In this document: one piece after another, positions 24,036-31,521 of the stretch
Numbering within the stretch: position 1 is the stretch's first letter
How the letters are laid out: every line of letters starts with the position of its first letter
NCBI GenBank assembly: GCA_025964685.1
Contig: JAOPYG010000076.1
Span: 1-36,532 of the forward strand
Direction of reading: 5' to 3'
Length of the DNA: 36,532 bases
Source of the DNA: Actinoallomurus sp.
GTDB taxonomy: Bacteria; Actinomycetota; Actinomycetes; Streptosporangiales; Streptosporangiaceae
Notes under the pieces: generated by a model
What the model saw: only the letters and a program-made list of their open reading frames with translations
Databases searched by the model: none
What the model was told of the DNA's origin: nothing
Program-made: the position numbers and the translations under genes

Positions 24036-25616
24036 ATGCAGACGGAATCGACATCGGTGCTGGTCGTCGGCGGCTCGCTGGTGGGCCTGTCGGCGGCGAT
24101 GTTCCTGTCCTGGCACGGGGTGCCCGCGATGGTGGTCGAGCGACACACCGCGAGTTCGCCGCATCCGCGCGCGATGGGTTTCACGCCCCGGACTATGGAG
24201 CTCTTCCGCGCGGTCGGGCTGGGCTCCCGCGTTCCGCAGATCCCGGCCGGCTTCCGGCTGCGCCGGGCTCGGGTGGAAAGCCTCGCCGGAGAGTGGTTCG
24301 AAGAGTCCTCGTGGACGCCCGCGAGCAGCGAGGGACCCAAGATCCAGCACTCGCCGTGCGAAGGCGCCGCGGTAGCGCAGGACCTGCTCGAACCGATACT
24401 CCGCGACAAGGCGGCCCAACTGGGCGCCGACGTCCGGCTCGGCACCGAACTCCTCTCCTGGGAGCAGGACGGTGACGGCGTACTCGCCATGCTGCGCGCC
24501 GAGGGCGGCGGCGAGTACGCGGTGCGGTCGGACTACCTGATCGCCTGTGACGGCCACCGCAGCCCGGTCCGGGAGGCGCTGGGGATCGGACGCAGCGGCC
24601 GCGGCCTTATGGGAACGTCGCGGAGCGTGCTGTTCAGGGCCTCCCTCGATGAGTACCTCGAGGCGGGCGTCCGGCAGTTCGAGATCGATCAGCCGGACCT
24701 CAAGGCGTTCCTCACCACGTACGGCGACGGGCGCTGGGTGCTGATGTTCGCCGACGACGAAGAACGTGACGAGGACCGGCTGCGGGCGGCGGTACACCAG
24801 GCGATCGGCCGTAGGGACCCGGAGGTCGAGGTCATCACGACCGGCCGCTGGGAGCTCAGCGCCCTCATCGCGGACCGCTTCACGTCCGGCCGGGTGTTCC
24901 TGGCCGGCGACGCGGCGCACACCCTGCCTCCCGCCCGGGGCGGCTACGGCGCCAACACCGGCATCGAGGACGTCCACAACCTCGCGTGGAAGCTGTCCTC
25001 GGTCCTGTCGGGCGAGTCGACCCAACGGCTGCTCGACACCTACGGCCCGGAGCGGCACCCGATCGCCTGGCTCCGCCACCACCAGATATTCGCCCGATCC
25101 GACTACCGGAAGCACGCGGGACCGGCCGCCGACACAGCGATCGTCGACGACGACGCCATGGAGTTCGGCCAGTTGTACCGCTCGCCCGCGGTGCTCACGG
25201 CCGGCGACGAGCTGCCGCCCGCGGCGCGCCCCGAGCAGTGGGCCGGGCAGCCGGGCACCCGCGCGCCGCACCTGTGGCTGACCCAGGACGGTGAGCGCCT
25301 TTCCACCCTGGACCTGCTCCAGCGCGGCTGGGTGCTGCTGACCGGGAGCGACCGCTGGTCCGCCGCGGCCGAGCAGGCCACCGAACGTACGGGCATCACG
25401 GTGGACCGCCGGCGGATCGGCGGCCGGCTCCAGCCGGACGAGCCGGATGGGTTCCGGCGCGCCTTCGGCCTGTCCGAGGACGGTGCGGCCCTTGTCCGGC
25501 CGGACGGCTACATCGCGTGGCGCTGCCCCGACCTGCCCGCCCACCCGGCCGACGCACTGACCGAGGCGATGGGCCAGGTGTCGTTCGCCACCCGCCACGT
25601 CCCCGCGAGCCGCTGA
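24036..25616 (+). CDS. FAD-dependent aromatic hydroxylase (PheA/TfdB-type group A monooxygenase)
   Basis: A 526-residue flavoprotein monooxygenase. The FAD-binding GGSLVGLSAAMFL is at 12-24. The DG motif (LIACDGHRSPVREALG) is near 170 and the GD motif (GRVFLAGDAAHTLPP) near 290, followed by GGYGANTGIEDVHNLAWKL. The C-terminal thioredoxin-like extension (about 400-526) is typical of phenol and polyketide hydroxylases such as TcmG and rifampicin monooxygenase. It uses NAD(P)H and O2 to hydroxylate an aromatic ring. AGGAG at 24026-24030 favours ATG 24036 over the adjacent ATG 24033. Controlled by the divergent TetR gene. The substrate could be an antibiotic or an environmental aromatic. Confidence 0.87.
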   Translation: MQTESTSVLVVGGSLVGLSAAMFLSWHGVPAMVVERHTASSPHPRAMGFTPRTMELFRAVGLGSRVPQIPAGFRLRRARVESLAGEWFEESSWTPASSEGPKIQHSPCEGAAVAQDLLEPILRDKAAQLGADVRLGTELLSWEQDGDGVLAMLRAEGGGEYAVRSDYLIACDGHRSPVREALGIGRSGRGLMGTSRSVLFRASLDEYLEAGVRQFEIDQPDLKAFLTTYGDGRWVLMFADDEERDEDRLRAAVHQAIGRRDPEVEVITTGRWELSALIADRFTSGRVFLAGDAAHTLPPARGGYGANTGIEDVHNLAWKLSSVLSGESTQRLLDTYGPERHPIAWLRHHQIFARSDYRKHAGPAADTAIVDDDAMEFGQLYRSPAVLTAGDELPPAARPEQWAGQPGTRAPHLWLTQDGERLSTLDLLQRGWVLLTGSDRWSAAAEQATERTGITVDRRRIGGRLQPDEPDGFRRAFGLSEDGAALVRPDGYIAWRCPDLPAHPADALTEAMGQVSFATRHVPASR

Positions 25617-25634
25617 GCGCGAGCGGCCGGCGGG

Positions 25635-26693
25635 TCAGGCGCGAGGAGGCGCGGTGGAGTCGCGCACGATCAGTGTCACGGGCAGCAGCAGCGAACGCGG
25701 GCGTCGTTCCGGCTCGTCGATGCAGTCGAGCAGCATGCGGGCGGCCTCGGCGCCGAGCTCCTGGTGCGGTACGCCGACGGTCGTCAGGGGCGGGCGGAGC
25801 TTGTCGAGGAAGGGCATGTCGTTGAATCCGACCACGCTGATGTCCTCGGGACAGGAGATGTTCCGTTCCGCGAACACGTCGTAGCAGCCGAGCGCGATCA
25901 GGTCGTTGCCGGCGACGACGGCCGTACACCTGGTCCCCCGGTCGAGGAGCCGGCGCATCGAAGCGGCACCGTCGCCTTCGCTCCAGTGCGCGCATTCGAC
26001 GATGAGGGCAGGGTCCTCCTCCGCCCCGTAGTCGCGTACGGCATGCCGGAAGGCTCGCGACCGGTCCACACCCGTGGAGGTGGTCTGCGGGCCGGCGATG
26101 TGGGCGACCCGCGTATGGCCGAGGTCGACCAGGTGCTTCACGGCGAGAGCGATGCCGGTGGCGTCGTCACCGACGACGAAGGGCATCTGCAGGTTCTCGA
26201 TGCGGCGGTTGATGAGGACGATCTTGACGTGCTGCTCCTGCAGTTGCACGAGCAGGGGATGCTCCAACCGCGCGGTGGCGACGATGAGGCCCTCGACCTG
26301 ACGTGACCGCAGCGAATCGATGAGTGCCCGCTCGCGCTCCGGGTCGTTGTCCGTGTTGACGATCAGTGCGCTGTAGCCGGCCGATTCGAGGACGTTCTCG
26401 ATCCCGCGCACGATCGGCGGGAACAACGGGTTGGTCAGATCGGGGATGACCAGGCCGACCGTGCTCGACTTGGAGGTCTTGAGACCGCGCGCGATGGGGT
26501 TCGGCTGGTATCCGAGCGTCTCGGCCGCCCGCACCACGCGCCGCACTGTCTCGGCGTTGACCATTCGCTGCGCCTTCGGATTCAGCGCACGTGACGCGGT
26601 GGCGGTGTGCACCCCGGCGGCCTCGGCGACATCGCGGAGGGTGACGGGCTGTGCCCCGGCCTGCGGGGCCCCGGCGGGCCGCTTGGGTCTCAT
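25635..26693 (-). CDS. LacI-family transcriptional repressor
   Basis: A 352-residue regulator. The LacI helix-turn-helix is TLRDVAEAAGVHTATASRAL (18-37), with hinge helix near GYQPNPIARGLKTSKS. A periplasmic-binding type 1 ligand domain follows (VGLVIPDLTNPLFPPIVRGI to GFNDMPFLDKLRPPLTTV). Its ATG overlaps the MFS stop (ATGA, 26690-26693), so it is the last gene of the PBP2-MFS-LacI operon. Four LacI-type operators with central CG (28810, 28892, 34154, 35318) lie only in this locus, which makes it the probable regulator of import and breakdown genes here. The ligand is probably the substrate or an early intermediate. Confidence 0.9.
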   Translation of the reverse strand: MRPKRPAGAPQAGAQPVTLRDVAEAAGVHTATASRALNPKAQRMVNAETVRRVVRAAETLGYQPNPIARGLKTSKSSTVGLVIPDLTNPLFPPIVRGIENVLESAGYSALIVNTDNDPERERALIDSLRSRQVEGLIVATARLEHPLLVQLQEQHVKIVLINRRIENLQMPFVVGDDATGIALAVKHLVDLGHTRVAHIAGPQTTSTGVDRSRAFRHAVRDYGAEEDPALIVECAHWSEGDGAASMRRLLDRGTRCTAVVAGNDLIALGCYDVFAERNISCPEDISVVGFNDMPFLDKLRPPLTTVGVPHQELGAEAARMLLDCIDEPERRPRSLLLPVTLIVRDSTAPPRA

Positions 26694-27862
26694 GGGCTGG
26701 GCTCTCCTTCCGACGCGATCCACCGCACGCGCCCAAGGGTCGCGAACAGTCCGAGTACGACCGCCAGCATCGTGGCCCAGCCGAAGATCAGAGCGTATCT
26801 GTGGGACTCCGCGAACCCTCCCGCGAGCTTGGCGGCCACCGCGCTGCCGAGGAACAGCGCTCCGGCGAACGCCGACACGACCGTGGCGCGCACCCCGGGC
26901 AGGACCTCCGTCGCCCACGTCTGCAGCGACGAGTGCATCGACACCCAGGCCAGGCCGAGGAGACCCGCGGCCGCCAGTGCCACGCCGGGCGAGCGCCCCA
27001 GCGTGAGCAGCCCGCATCCGGCCGCGGCCGCGGACGCGCCTAGCGCGATGAGCCGCGAGGCCCGCGTACGGTGCGCCAGCGCCCCCACCACGCGAGCGAA
27101 TCCGAGCACGGCGACGCCGTACACGGCGGTGACGATCCCGGCGACGGACGCGCTCGTGCCCGCGGCCTCCACGGCGGCGGGGAGCAGGGTCAGCACGCCG
27201 AGCAGCACCATTCCTTCGAGAAACGCCAGCGCCAGCACCAGCCGCGTCGGTCCCGAACGGACGACGGCCAGCACCGGTGCGAGCACGGTCGTGTGGACGC
27301 GTACGACCGGCGGCTCCGGCAGCCGGCGCAGGGAGATCACCAGCACCAGGGCGGTGAGCCCGGTCAGCACGAACACGAGGCGCCAGCTGGTGAACTCCGC
27401 CAGTACGCCCGCGCCCGCCGAGGCGAGCCCCGTGCCCAGCGCGACGCCCGCCATGAGCCGGGTCACCTGGGACTGCCGCCGGTCAGCCGGCACCGTGTCG
27501 CCGATGTAGATCAGGCTCGCCGGGATCGCCGCGCTGAAACACGCCCCGGCCAGCCCCCGGGTCACGCCGAGGGCGAGCGCGTTACCCGAGAACGCCGCCG
27601 CGGTCGTGCTCACCGCGGCCAGCGCCAGGGCGATCCGCATCGTCCGCACCAGGCCGATGTGGTCCGAGACCATCCCCCACACCGGCTGCATGAGCCCGTA
27701 CGCCAGGAAATAGCCGCTGGCCGCGTTGATGATCGACGACAGCGGCACGCCGAGACCGTGGGCCATCGCGATCAGCATCGGCGGCATCGCGAACCGGTCC
27801 AGCGTGCTGACGAACGCGATCACCTGGAGCCGCCACGGTGTCCGCTCTGCGCGGTCGGTCAT
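26690..27862 (-). CDS. major facilitator superfamily transporter
   Basis: A 390-residue, 12-helix MFS protein. The signature loop between TM2 and TM3 is QPVWGMVSDHIGLVRTMR (about residues 59-76). VTRGLAGACFSAAIPASLIY follows (TM4), and a central loop (SLRRLPEPPVVRVH) separates the two halves. It overlaps both neighbours by 4 nt (ATGA at 26690-26693 and 27859-27862), so it is tightly coupled with the PBP2-like protein and LacI repressor. Import or export of the locus substrate is likely; direction and substrate are not visible. Confidence 0.87.
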   Translation of the reverse strand: MTDRAERTPWRLQVIAFVSTLDRFAMPPMLIAMAHGLGVPLSSIINAASGYFLAYGLMQPVWGMVSDHIGLVRTMRIALALAAVSTTAAAFSGNALALGVTRGLAGACFSAAIPASLIYIGDTVPADRRQSQVTRLMAGVALGTGLASAGAGVLAEFTSWRLVFVLTGLTALVLVISLRRLPEPPVVRVHTTVLAPVLAVVRSGPTRLVLALAFLEGMVLLGVLTLLPAAVEAAGTSASVAGIVTAVYGVAVLGFARVVGALAHRTRASRLIALGASAAAAGCGLLTLGRSPGVALAAAGLLGLAWVSMHSSLQTWATEVLPGVRATVVSAFAGALFLGSAVAAKLAGGFAESHRYALIFGWATMLAVVLGLFATLGRVRWIASEGEPSP

Positions 27863-28773
27863 CGCCCGTACGGGTCGATCAGGCCCCGCGAGGGATCGAG
27901 TGCGGTCGCGAGCACGTCGACTCCGCCGACCAGCGCCGGCATGTACGTCCGCCGCAGGTTCACGACCGTCTCCATCGCGTCGAGGTCGATGGTGCCGTCG
28001 ACGACGAGCCCTTCAGCCGGGTCCTTCAGCCGGTCCAAGTATCGCGTCGCGAGGGCACCGGGGAGCCTCAGCGCCTCGGCCGCCTCCTCGACCACGACGT
28101 CGTCGGCGTCGCCGCCGGCGATCGTACGGGCGGCCTCGCGCAGGGCACCGGCGAGTGCCTCGACGTCCGCTCTCCGGTGGTCGCCGACGGTGCTCAGGAC
28201 CGTTCCGAGATAGGGATGGCACACCTCGGCGAGCCCGGCCAGCCGCGCCGCTCCGGCGTCTTCGGCGCGCAGCTCGTTGCCGGCGTTCAGCATCGTCGCG
28301 TCGCAGTCGCCGGCCAGCAGTGCCTCGAGACGCCGGGGCGTGGAGCCGAGGGTGACGACGTGATAGTCGTCCCGGCCCAGGCCGAGGGATTCCAGCAGCG
28401 CATAGAGTGCGAAGGCGAACCCGGAGCCCGGCACGTCGACCCCGATGTTCGCGCCTTTCAGATCGGCCGCCGAGGTGATCCCCGGCCGTCCGTAGACGCC
28501 GAGCCCGAGACCCCGGTCCACGGCCGCGACGATCTTTACATCGGCGGTCTCACCCAGCGGATTGTCCGGGACGAACCGGTAGGCGATCACGTTGTCGGGG
28601 CTGGTCAGCGCCGCGTCGAGGTCACCGGCGAGCAGCGCTCTGCACTGCGCGGGAGAGGAGGGGACGGATTCCTCCCGCGCGTCCAGACCTCGCTGTTCGA
28701 GCAGGCCGAGGCGCCGGCCGACGCGAAGCAGCACGGACGGGCTGAAGGCACCGACCACGAGTTGCCGGGTCAC
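27859..28773 (-). CDS. solitary PBP2-fold protein (NMT1/THI5-like), no signal peptide
   Basis: A 304-residue protein with the fold of type 2 periplasmic binding proteins: SPSVLLRVGRRLGLLEQRGL, LLAGDLDAALTSPDN, DLKGANIGVDVPGSGFAFAL, and RRLEALLAGDCDATMLNAG. It has neither a signal peptide nor a lipobox, and no ABC permease of its own, so it is probably a cytoplasmic enzyme or sensor rather than a transporter component. The decarboxylase-like gene at 82 is the same kind of protein. GTG 28773 is chosen after GGGAGGA; a longer frame to 28896 would run through the promoter and operators. First gene of the LacI-controlled minus operon. Confidence 0.78.
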   Translation of the reverse strand: MTRQLVVGAFSPSVLLRVGRRLGLLEQRGLDAREESVPSSPAQCRALLAGDLDAALTSPDNVIAYRFVPDNPLGETADVKIVAAVDRGLGLGVYGRPGITSAADLKGANIGVDVPGSGFAFALYALLESLGLGRDDYHVVTLGSTPRRLEALLAGDCDATMLNAGNELRAEDAGAARLAGLAEVCHPYLGTVLSTVGDHRRADVEALAGALREAARTIAGGDADDVVVEEAAEALRLPGALATRYLDRLKDPAEGLVVDGTIDLDAMETVVNLRRTYMPALVGGVDVLATALDPSRGLIDPYGR

Positions 28774-28809
28774 GATCCGGAGTTCCTCCCTCACGACGGG
28801 CGAGCTCAC

Positions 28810-28823
28810 CGCACTCGTTTGCG
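28810..28823. promoter_or_regulatory. LacI-type operator 1 (upstream of PBP2-MFS-LacI operon)
   Basis: CGCACTCGTTTGCG, an imperfect palindrome with a central CG as in LacI-family operators. It differs from operator 2 at one of 14 positions. It lies just downstream of the candidate minus-strand -10, where a repressor would block initiation. Confidence 0.72.
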
Positions 28824-28834
28824 AAACGACGGCG

Positions 28835-28882
28835 ATCCCAGCTCGGAGCCTCTTGACAGTCAAGAGGATTGAACCGCATGCT
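28835..28882. promoter_or_regulatory. divergent promoters sharing a palindromic -35 region
   Basis: A perfect 19-nt palindrome (CCTCTTGAC-A-GTCAAGAGG, 28849-28867) carries TTGACA on the plus strand (28853-28858) and TTGACT on the minus strand (28863-28858). Weak -10 candidates lie 17-18 bp away on each side: CATGCT at 28877-28882 (+) and TGGGAT at 28840-28835 (-). The arrangement drives the ABC operon to the right and the PBP2-MFS-LacI operon to the left. The -10 calls are weaker than the -35 calls. Confidence 0.55.
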
Positions 28883-28891
28883 GCTGGCCAT

Positions 28892-28905
28892 CGCAATCGT
28901 TTGCG
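28892..28905. promoter_or_regulatory. LacI-type operator 2 (upstream of ABC transporter operon)
   Basis: CGCAATCGTTTGCG, an imperfect palindrome with a central CG. It lies at the predicted transcription start of the plus-strand operon. Its centre is about 41 bp from the promoter palindrome's centre, and operator 1 is about the same distance on the other side. Confidence 0.74.
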
Positions 28906-28946
28906 GTGTTAATTCCAGGCGTCACAAAGTTCACAGAGGAGGGCTC

Positions 28947-30230
28947 ATGACCGCCTCATCTCCCTCGCAACCCAAGATCCCCAGCGGGTCAGCGCGTACG
29001 GGTATGCGTCGGCGGGGTCGAAGCCGGAGGACCGTGGCGGTGGCCGTTGCAGCGGCCATGGCGCTGACGGCGTGCGGCCAGCGGCCGTCCCAGTCGTCCG
29101 GAGGCGATACGAAGAAGCCCATCGTCATCGGCGCCTCCCTCCCCCTGACCGGAGACTTCGCCCAGCCCGGCAACGAGGCCAAGCGCGGCTACGAAGTGTG
29201 GCGCGACATGGTCAACGCCAAGGGCGGCATCCTGGGCCGGCAGGTGCAGCTCAAGATCACCGATGACGCCAGCAGCCAGGACACGGTGGTCTCCGACTAC
29301 ACGAAGCTGATCACGCAGAACAGGGTCGACCTGCTGCTCGGCACGTTCTCCTCGCTGCTGAACTACGCCGCCTCGGCGGTGGCCGAGAAGAACGGCATGG
29401 TCTTCGTCGAACCGGCGGGCGGCGCGACCAACATGTTCGCGCGGAACTTCAAGTACCTGTTCTTCGCCCAGCAGGCGAGCGCACCGCACCAGGCCGACGT
29501 CTTCGTCGACTGGGTCAAGTCGCTGCCGGCGGCCTCCCGCCCGAAGACGGCCGCGTACCCGACGCAGGACGATCCGTTCGCCAAGCCCGTGATACAGACG
29601 ATGCAGAAGGAGCTGGAGGCCCTCGGGGTCAAGACGGTCTATAGCTCGGTCTACCCGGCCGACACGACGAACTTCCAGACCATCGCCGGCACGCTCGCGG
29701 GCAAGAAGCCCGACCTGATCGCGCAGGGTGCGGTGTTCGAGGACGGTGTCGGGCTGGTCCGGGCGCTGAAGCAGCTGAACTACTCGCCGAAGACCCTGTT
29801 CCAGACCTCCGCGCCCAGCAACGCCGGCCAGTACAGCAGCGGTGTCGGCGCGGCCAACACCGAGGGCGTCTTCTACACGGTCAGCTGGGACCAGGACGCG
29901 ACGACCCCGCTCAACCCGGAGTTCGTCGCCGCCTACAAGAAGGCGTACAAGGCCGACCCGGCCGAGGACGCCGCCGACGGTTTCGCCGCGGCGCAGGTGC
30001 TGCAGACGGCGGCCGAGAAGGTCGGCTCCACCAGCCAGGACAAGATCCGGGACTGGCTGCACGCCAACACGGTGCAGACGATCCTCGGGCCACTGAGCTG
30101 GAAGGCCACCGGTGAACCGAACGGCAAGTTCCTGCTCGCGCAGTGGCAGTCCGGGAACGTCGAGGTGGTCGGCCCGCCGAACCTGGCGACCACGAAGAAC
30201 ATCGTCAATCCCAAGCCGGGGTGGAAGTGA
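28947..30230 (+). CDS. ABC transporter substrate-binding lipoprotein, branched-chain amino-acid type
   Basis: A 427-residue type 1 binding protein. A strong GAGGAGG (28936-28942) sets ATG 28947. The lipoprotein signal has an arginine-rich n-region (MRRRGRSRRT), a hydrophobic core and the lipobox LTAC with Cys43. The mature domain has the LivJ/LivK-like IVIGASLPLTGDFAQPGNEA and FQTSAPSNAGQYSSG, and it ends GWK. It should bind a small carboxylate, amino acid or aromatic acid outside the membrane and deliver it to the LivH/LivMG/LivF transporter below. Preceded by LacI operator 2. Confidence 0.9.
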   Translation: MTASSPSQPKIPSGSARTGMRRRGRSRRTVAVAVAAAMALTACGQRPSQSSGGDTKKPIVIGASLPLTGDFAQPGNEAKRGYEVWRDMVNAKGGILGRQVQLKITDDASSQDTVVSDYTKLITQNRVDLLLGTFSSLLNYAASAVAEKNGMVFVEPAGGATNMFARNFKYLFFAQQASAPHQADVFVDWVKSLPAASRPKTAAYPTQDDPFAKPVIQTMQKELEALGVKTVYSSVYPADTTNFQTIAGTLAGKKPDLIAQGAVFEDGVGLVRALKQLNYSPKTLFQTSAPSNAGQYSSGVGAANTEGVFYTVSWDQDATTPLNPEFVAAYKKAYKADPAEDAADGFAAAQVLQTAAEKVGSTSQDKIRDWLHANTVQTILGPLSWKATGEPNGKFLLAQWQSGNVEVVGPPNLATTKNIVNPKPGWK

Positions 30231-30646
30231 CCGTCCGTGACCCACGGCCCGGGTCGGCCGGCACCCGTGCCAGGTCCGGCAACCCCCGGGCCACGTCAGG
30301 CAGCATCCGCGTCATGTCGTGCAGCCCCCGTGTGATGTTCGGTGACCCCGACGCCGTGTGCGGCGCCCCCCGCGCGATGTCCGGGAACCCCCGTGCGAGG
30401 TCTGGCAACACCCCAGCCATGTCCGACACCCCCCGATCGTCCTACGACACCCGTCCCATGTCCGGCACCCTCCGCCCGGAGAACGGCCCCCGCCCGGAGG
30501 AAGGCCTCCGCCCGCCCGGGGGTCGGGCACCCCACTTCGATTGTCCTGCAAGGCTCTTGACCGGGGAAGACGTGCGCGCGCTTGTGGAGAACCCGCGCCG
30601 TCACCTGCTCCGCCAGCGTGGAGCCGACGAGGAGTTCCCGAGATGA
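30227..30646 (+). CDS. candidate heptapeptide-repeat protein between the binding protein and LivH
   Basis: A possible 139-residue protein starting at GTG 30227, which overlaps the binding-protein stop (GTGA), and ending at TGA 30644-30646, which overlaps the LivH ATG (ATGA). Third codon positions are mostly G/C in this frame. Residues 14 to about 69 are imperfect heptads of the form R-x-M-S-G-x-P (RARSGNP, RVMSCSP, RVMFGDP, RAMSGNP, PAMSDTP); shorter RPENGP-like units follow. The tail (LLTGEDVRALVENPRRHLLR) looks like an ordinary helical segment. No family recognised, no signal peptide or membrane helix. A 21-bp repeat without stops is open in several frames, and the opposite strand also reads as heptads, so this may be non-coding tandem repeat DNA. 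Confidence 0.35.
   Translation: MTVRDPRPGSAGTRARSGNPRATSGSIRVMSCSPRVMFGDPDAVCGAPRAMSGNPRARSGNTPAMSDTPRSSYDTRPMSGTLRPENGPRPEEGLRPPGGRAPHFDCPARLLTGEDVRALVENPRRHLLRQRGADEEFPR
30266..30433. repeat. degenerate 21-bp tandem repeat (about 8 units)
   Basis: Eight diverged units of about 21 bp, each with a core like ATGTCCGGNAACCCCCG, best conserved around 30376-30395 and 30418-30433. Shorter related units continue to about 30510. It lies wholly inside the gap between the ABC binding protein and LivH genes. Confidence 0.65.
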
Positions 30647-31521
30647 CACAGTTCCTACAGGCCGTCGTACTGGGCCTGCTGATCGGCGGGGTGTACGCGC
30701 TGATGGCCTCCGGCCTGACCCTGATCTTCGGGGTCATGCGGATCATCAACATCGCCCAGGGCGCGTTCCTGATCCTGGTGGCGATGATCACCTGGTGGTT
30801 GTGGCACGAGACGGGGATCGACCCGATCCTCGCCTCGGTGATCACCGCACCGCTCATGTTCGGGTTCGGCTGGGTGGTCCATCGCCTGCTGATCTCTCGG
30901 GTCAGCGGGGAGTCCTCCTCGATGTCGATCCTGCTGACCTTCGGCTTCGCGATGGTCATCGAGGGCGTCCTGGACATCACCGCCGGCAACCGGTTCCGGT
31001 CGGCCACCCCCTCCTACTTCGACGAGTCCTTCCGGATCGGGTCGGTCTCGCTGCCGAAGGCGCAGGTGTTCGGCTTCCTCGCCGCGGTGCTCGTCCTCGC
31101 CGCCCTGTACTACGTGCTGACCCGGACGTGGACCGGCCGGGCGATCCGGGCCGCGACGCAGAATCCGTCGGGCGCCGCGCTCGTCGGGGTCGGCGCCGCC
31201 GGCACGGCGGCCCTGGCGTTCGCGCTCGGCAGCGCCACCACGGGTGTCGGGGGTTCCATCCTGTCGGTGCTCTATCCGTTCTTCCCCGCCTCCCACTACG
31301 ACTGGATCTCGCGGCTGCTCGGGATCGTGGTCCTCGGCGGGATGGGCAGCCTGCCCGGTGCCCTGATCGGCGCGGGCATCCTCGGCCTGGCGGAGACGCT
31401 GACCGCGACGTACGGCTCGCTGAGCTGGTCGACGCTGGTCTTCTACGTAGTGATCATGGTCGTGCTGCTGATCCGCCCGCAGGGTCTGTTCGGCGCGAGA
31501 CTTCGGGAGGACGCGGCATGA
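30643..31521 (+). CDS. livH: branched-chain-type ABC transporter permease LivH
   Basis: A 292-residue LivH-type permease. The N-terminal VVLGLLIGGVYALMASGLTL and IFGVMRIINIAQGAFLI are the family signature. LGIVVLGGMGSLPGALIGAG is the C-terminal loop that contacts the ATPase, and the end is LIRPQGLFG. About eight membrane helices are visible. GAGGAG precedes the ATG. The start overlaps the upstream repeat ORF and the stop overlaps LivM-LivG (ATGA, 31518-31521). It forms the membrane channel with the LivM half. Confidence 0.92.
   Translation: MTQFLQAVVLGLLIGGVYALMASGLTLIFGVMRIINIAQGAFLILVAMITWWLWHETGIDPILASVITAPLMFGFGWVVHRLLISRVSGESSSMSILLTFGFAMVIEGVLDITAGNRFRSATPSYFDESFRIGSVSLPKAQVFGFLAAVLVLAALYYVLTRTWTGRAIRAATQNPSGAALVGVGAAGTAALAFALGSATTGVGGSILSVLYPFFPASHYDWISRLLGIVVLGGMGSLPGALIGAGILGLAETLTATYGSLSWSTLVFYVVIMVVLLIRPQGLFGARLREDAA

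Noticed and set aside
23936..24490. N-terminal extension of the TetR frame
   Set aside because: It would be antisense to the hydroxylase gene and read through the operator; ATG 23935 has a ribosome site and gives a normal TetR protein.
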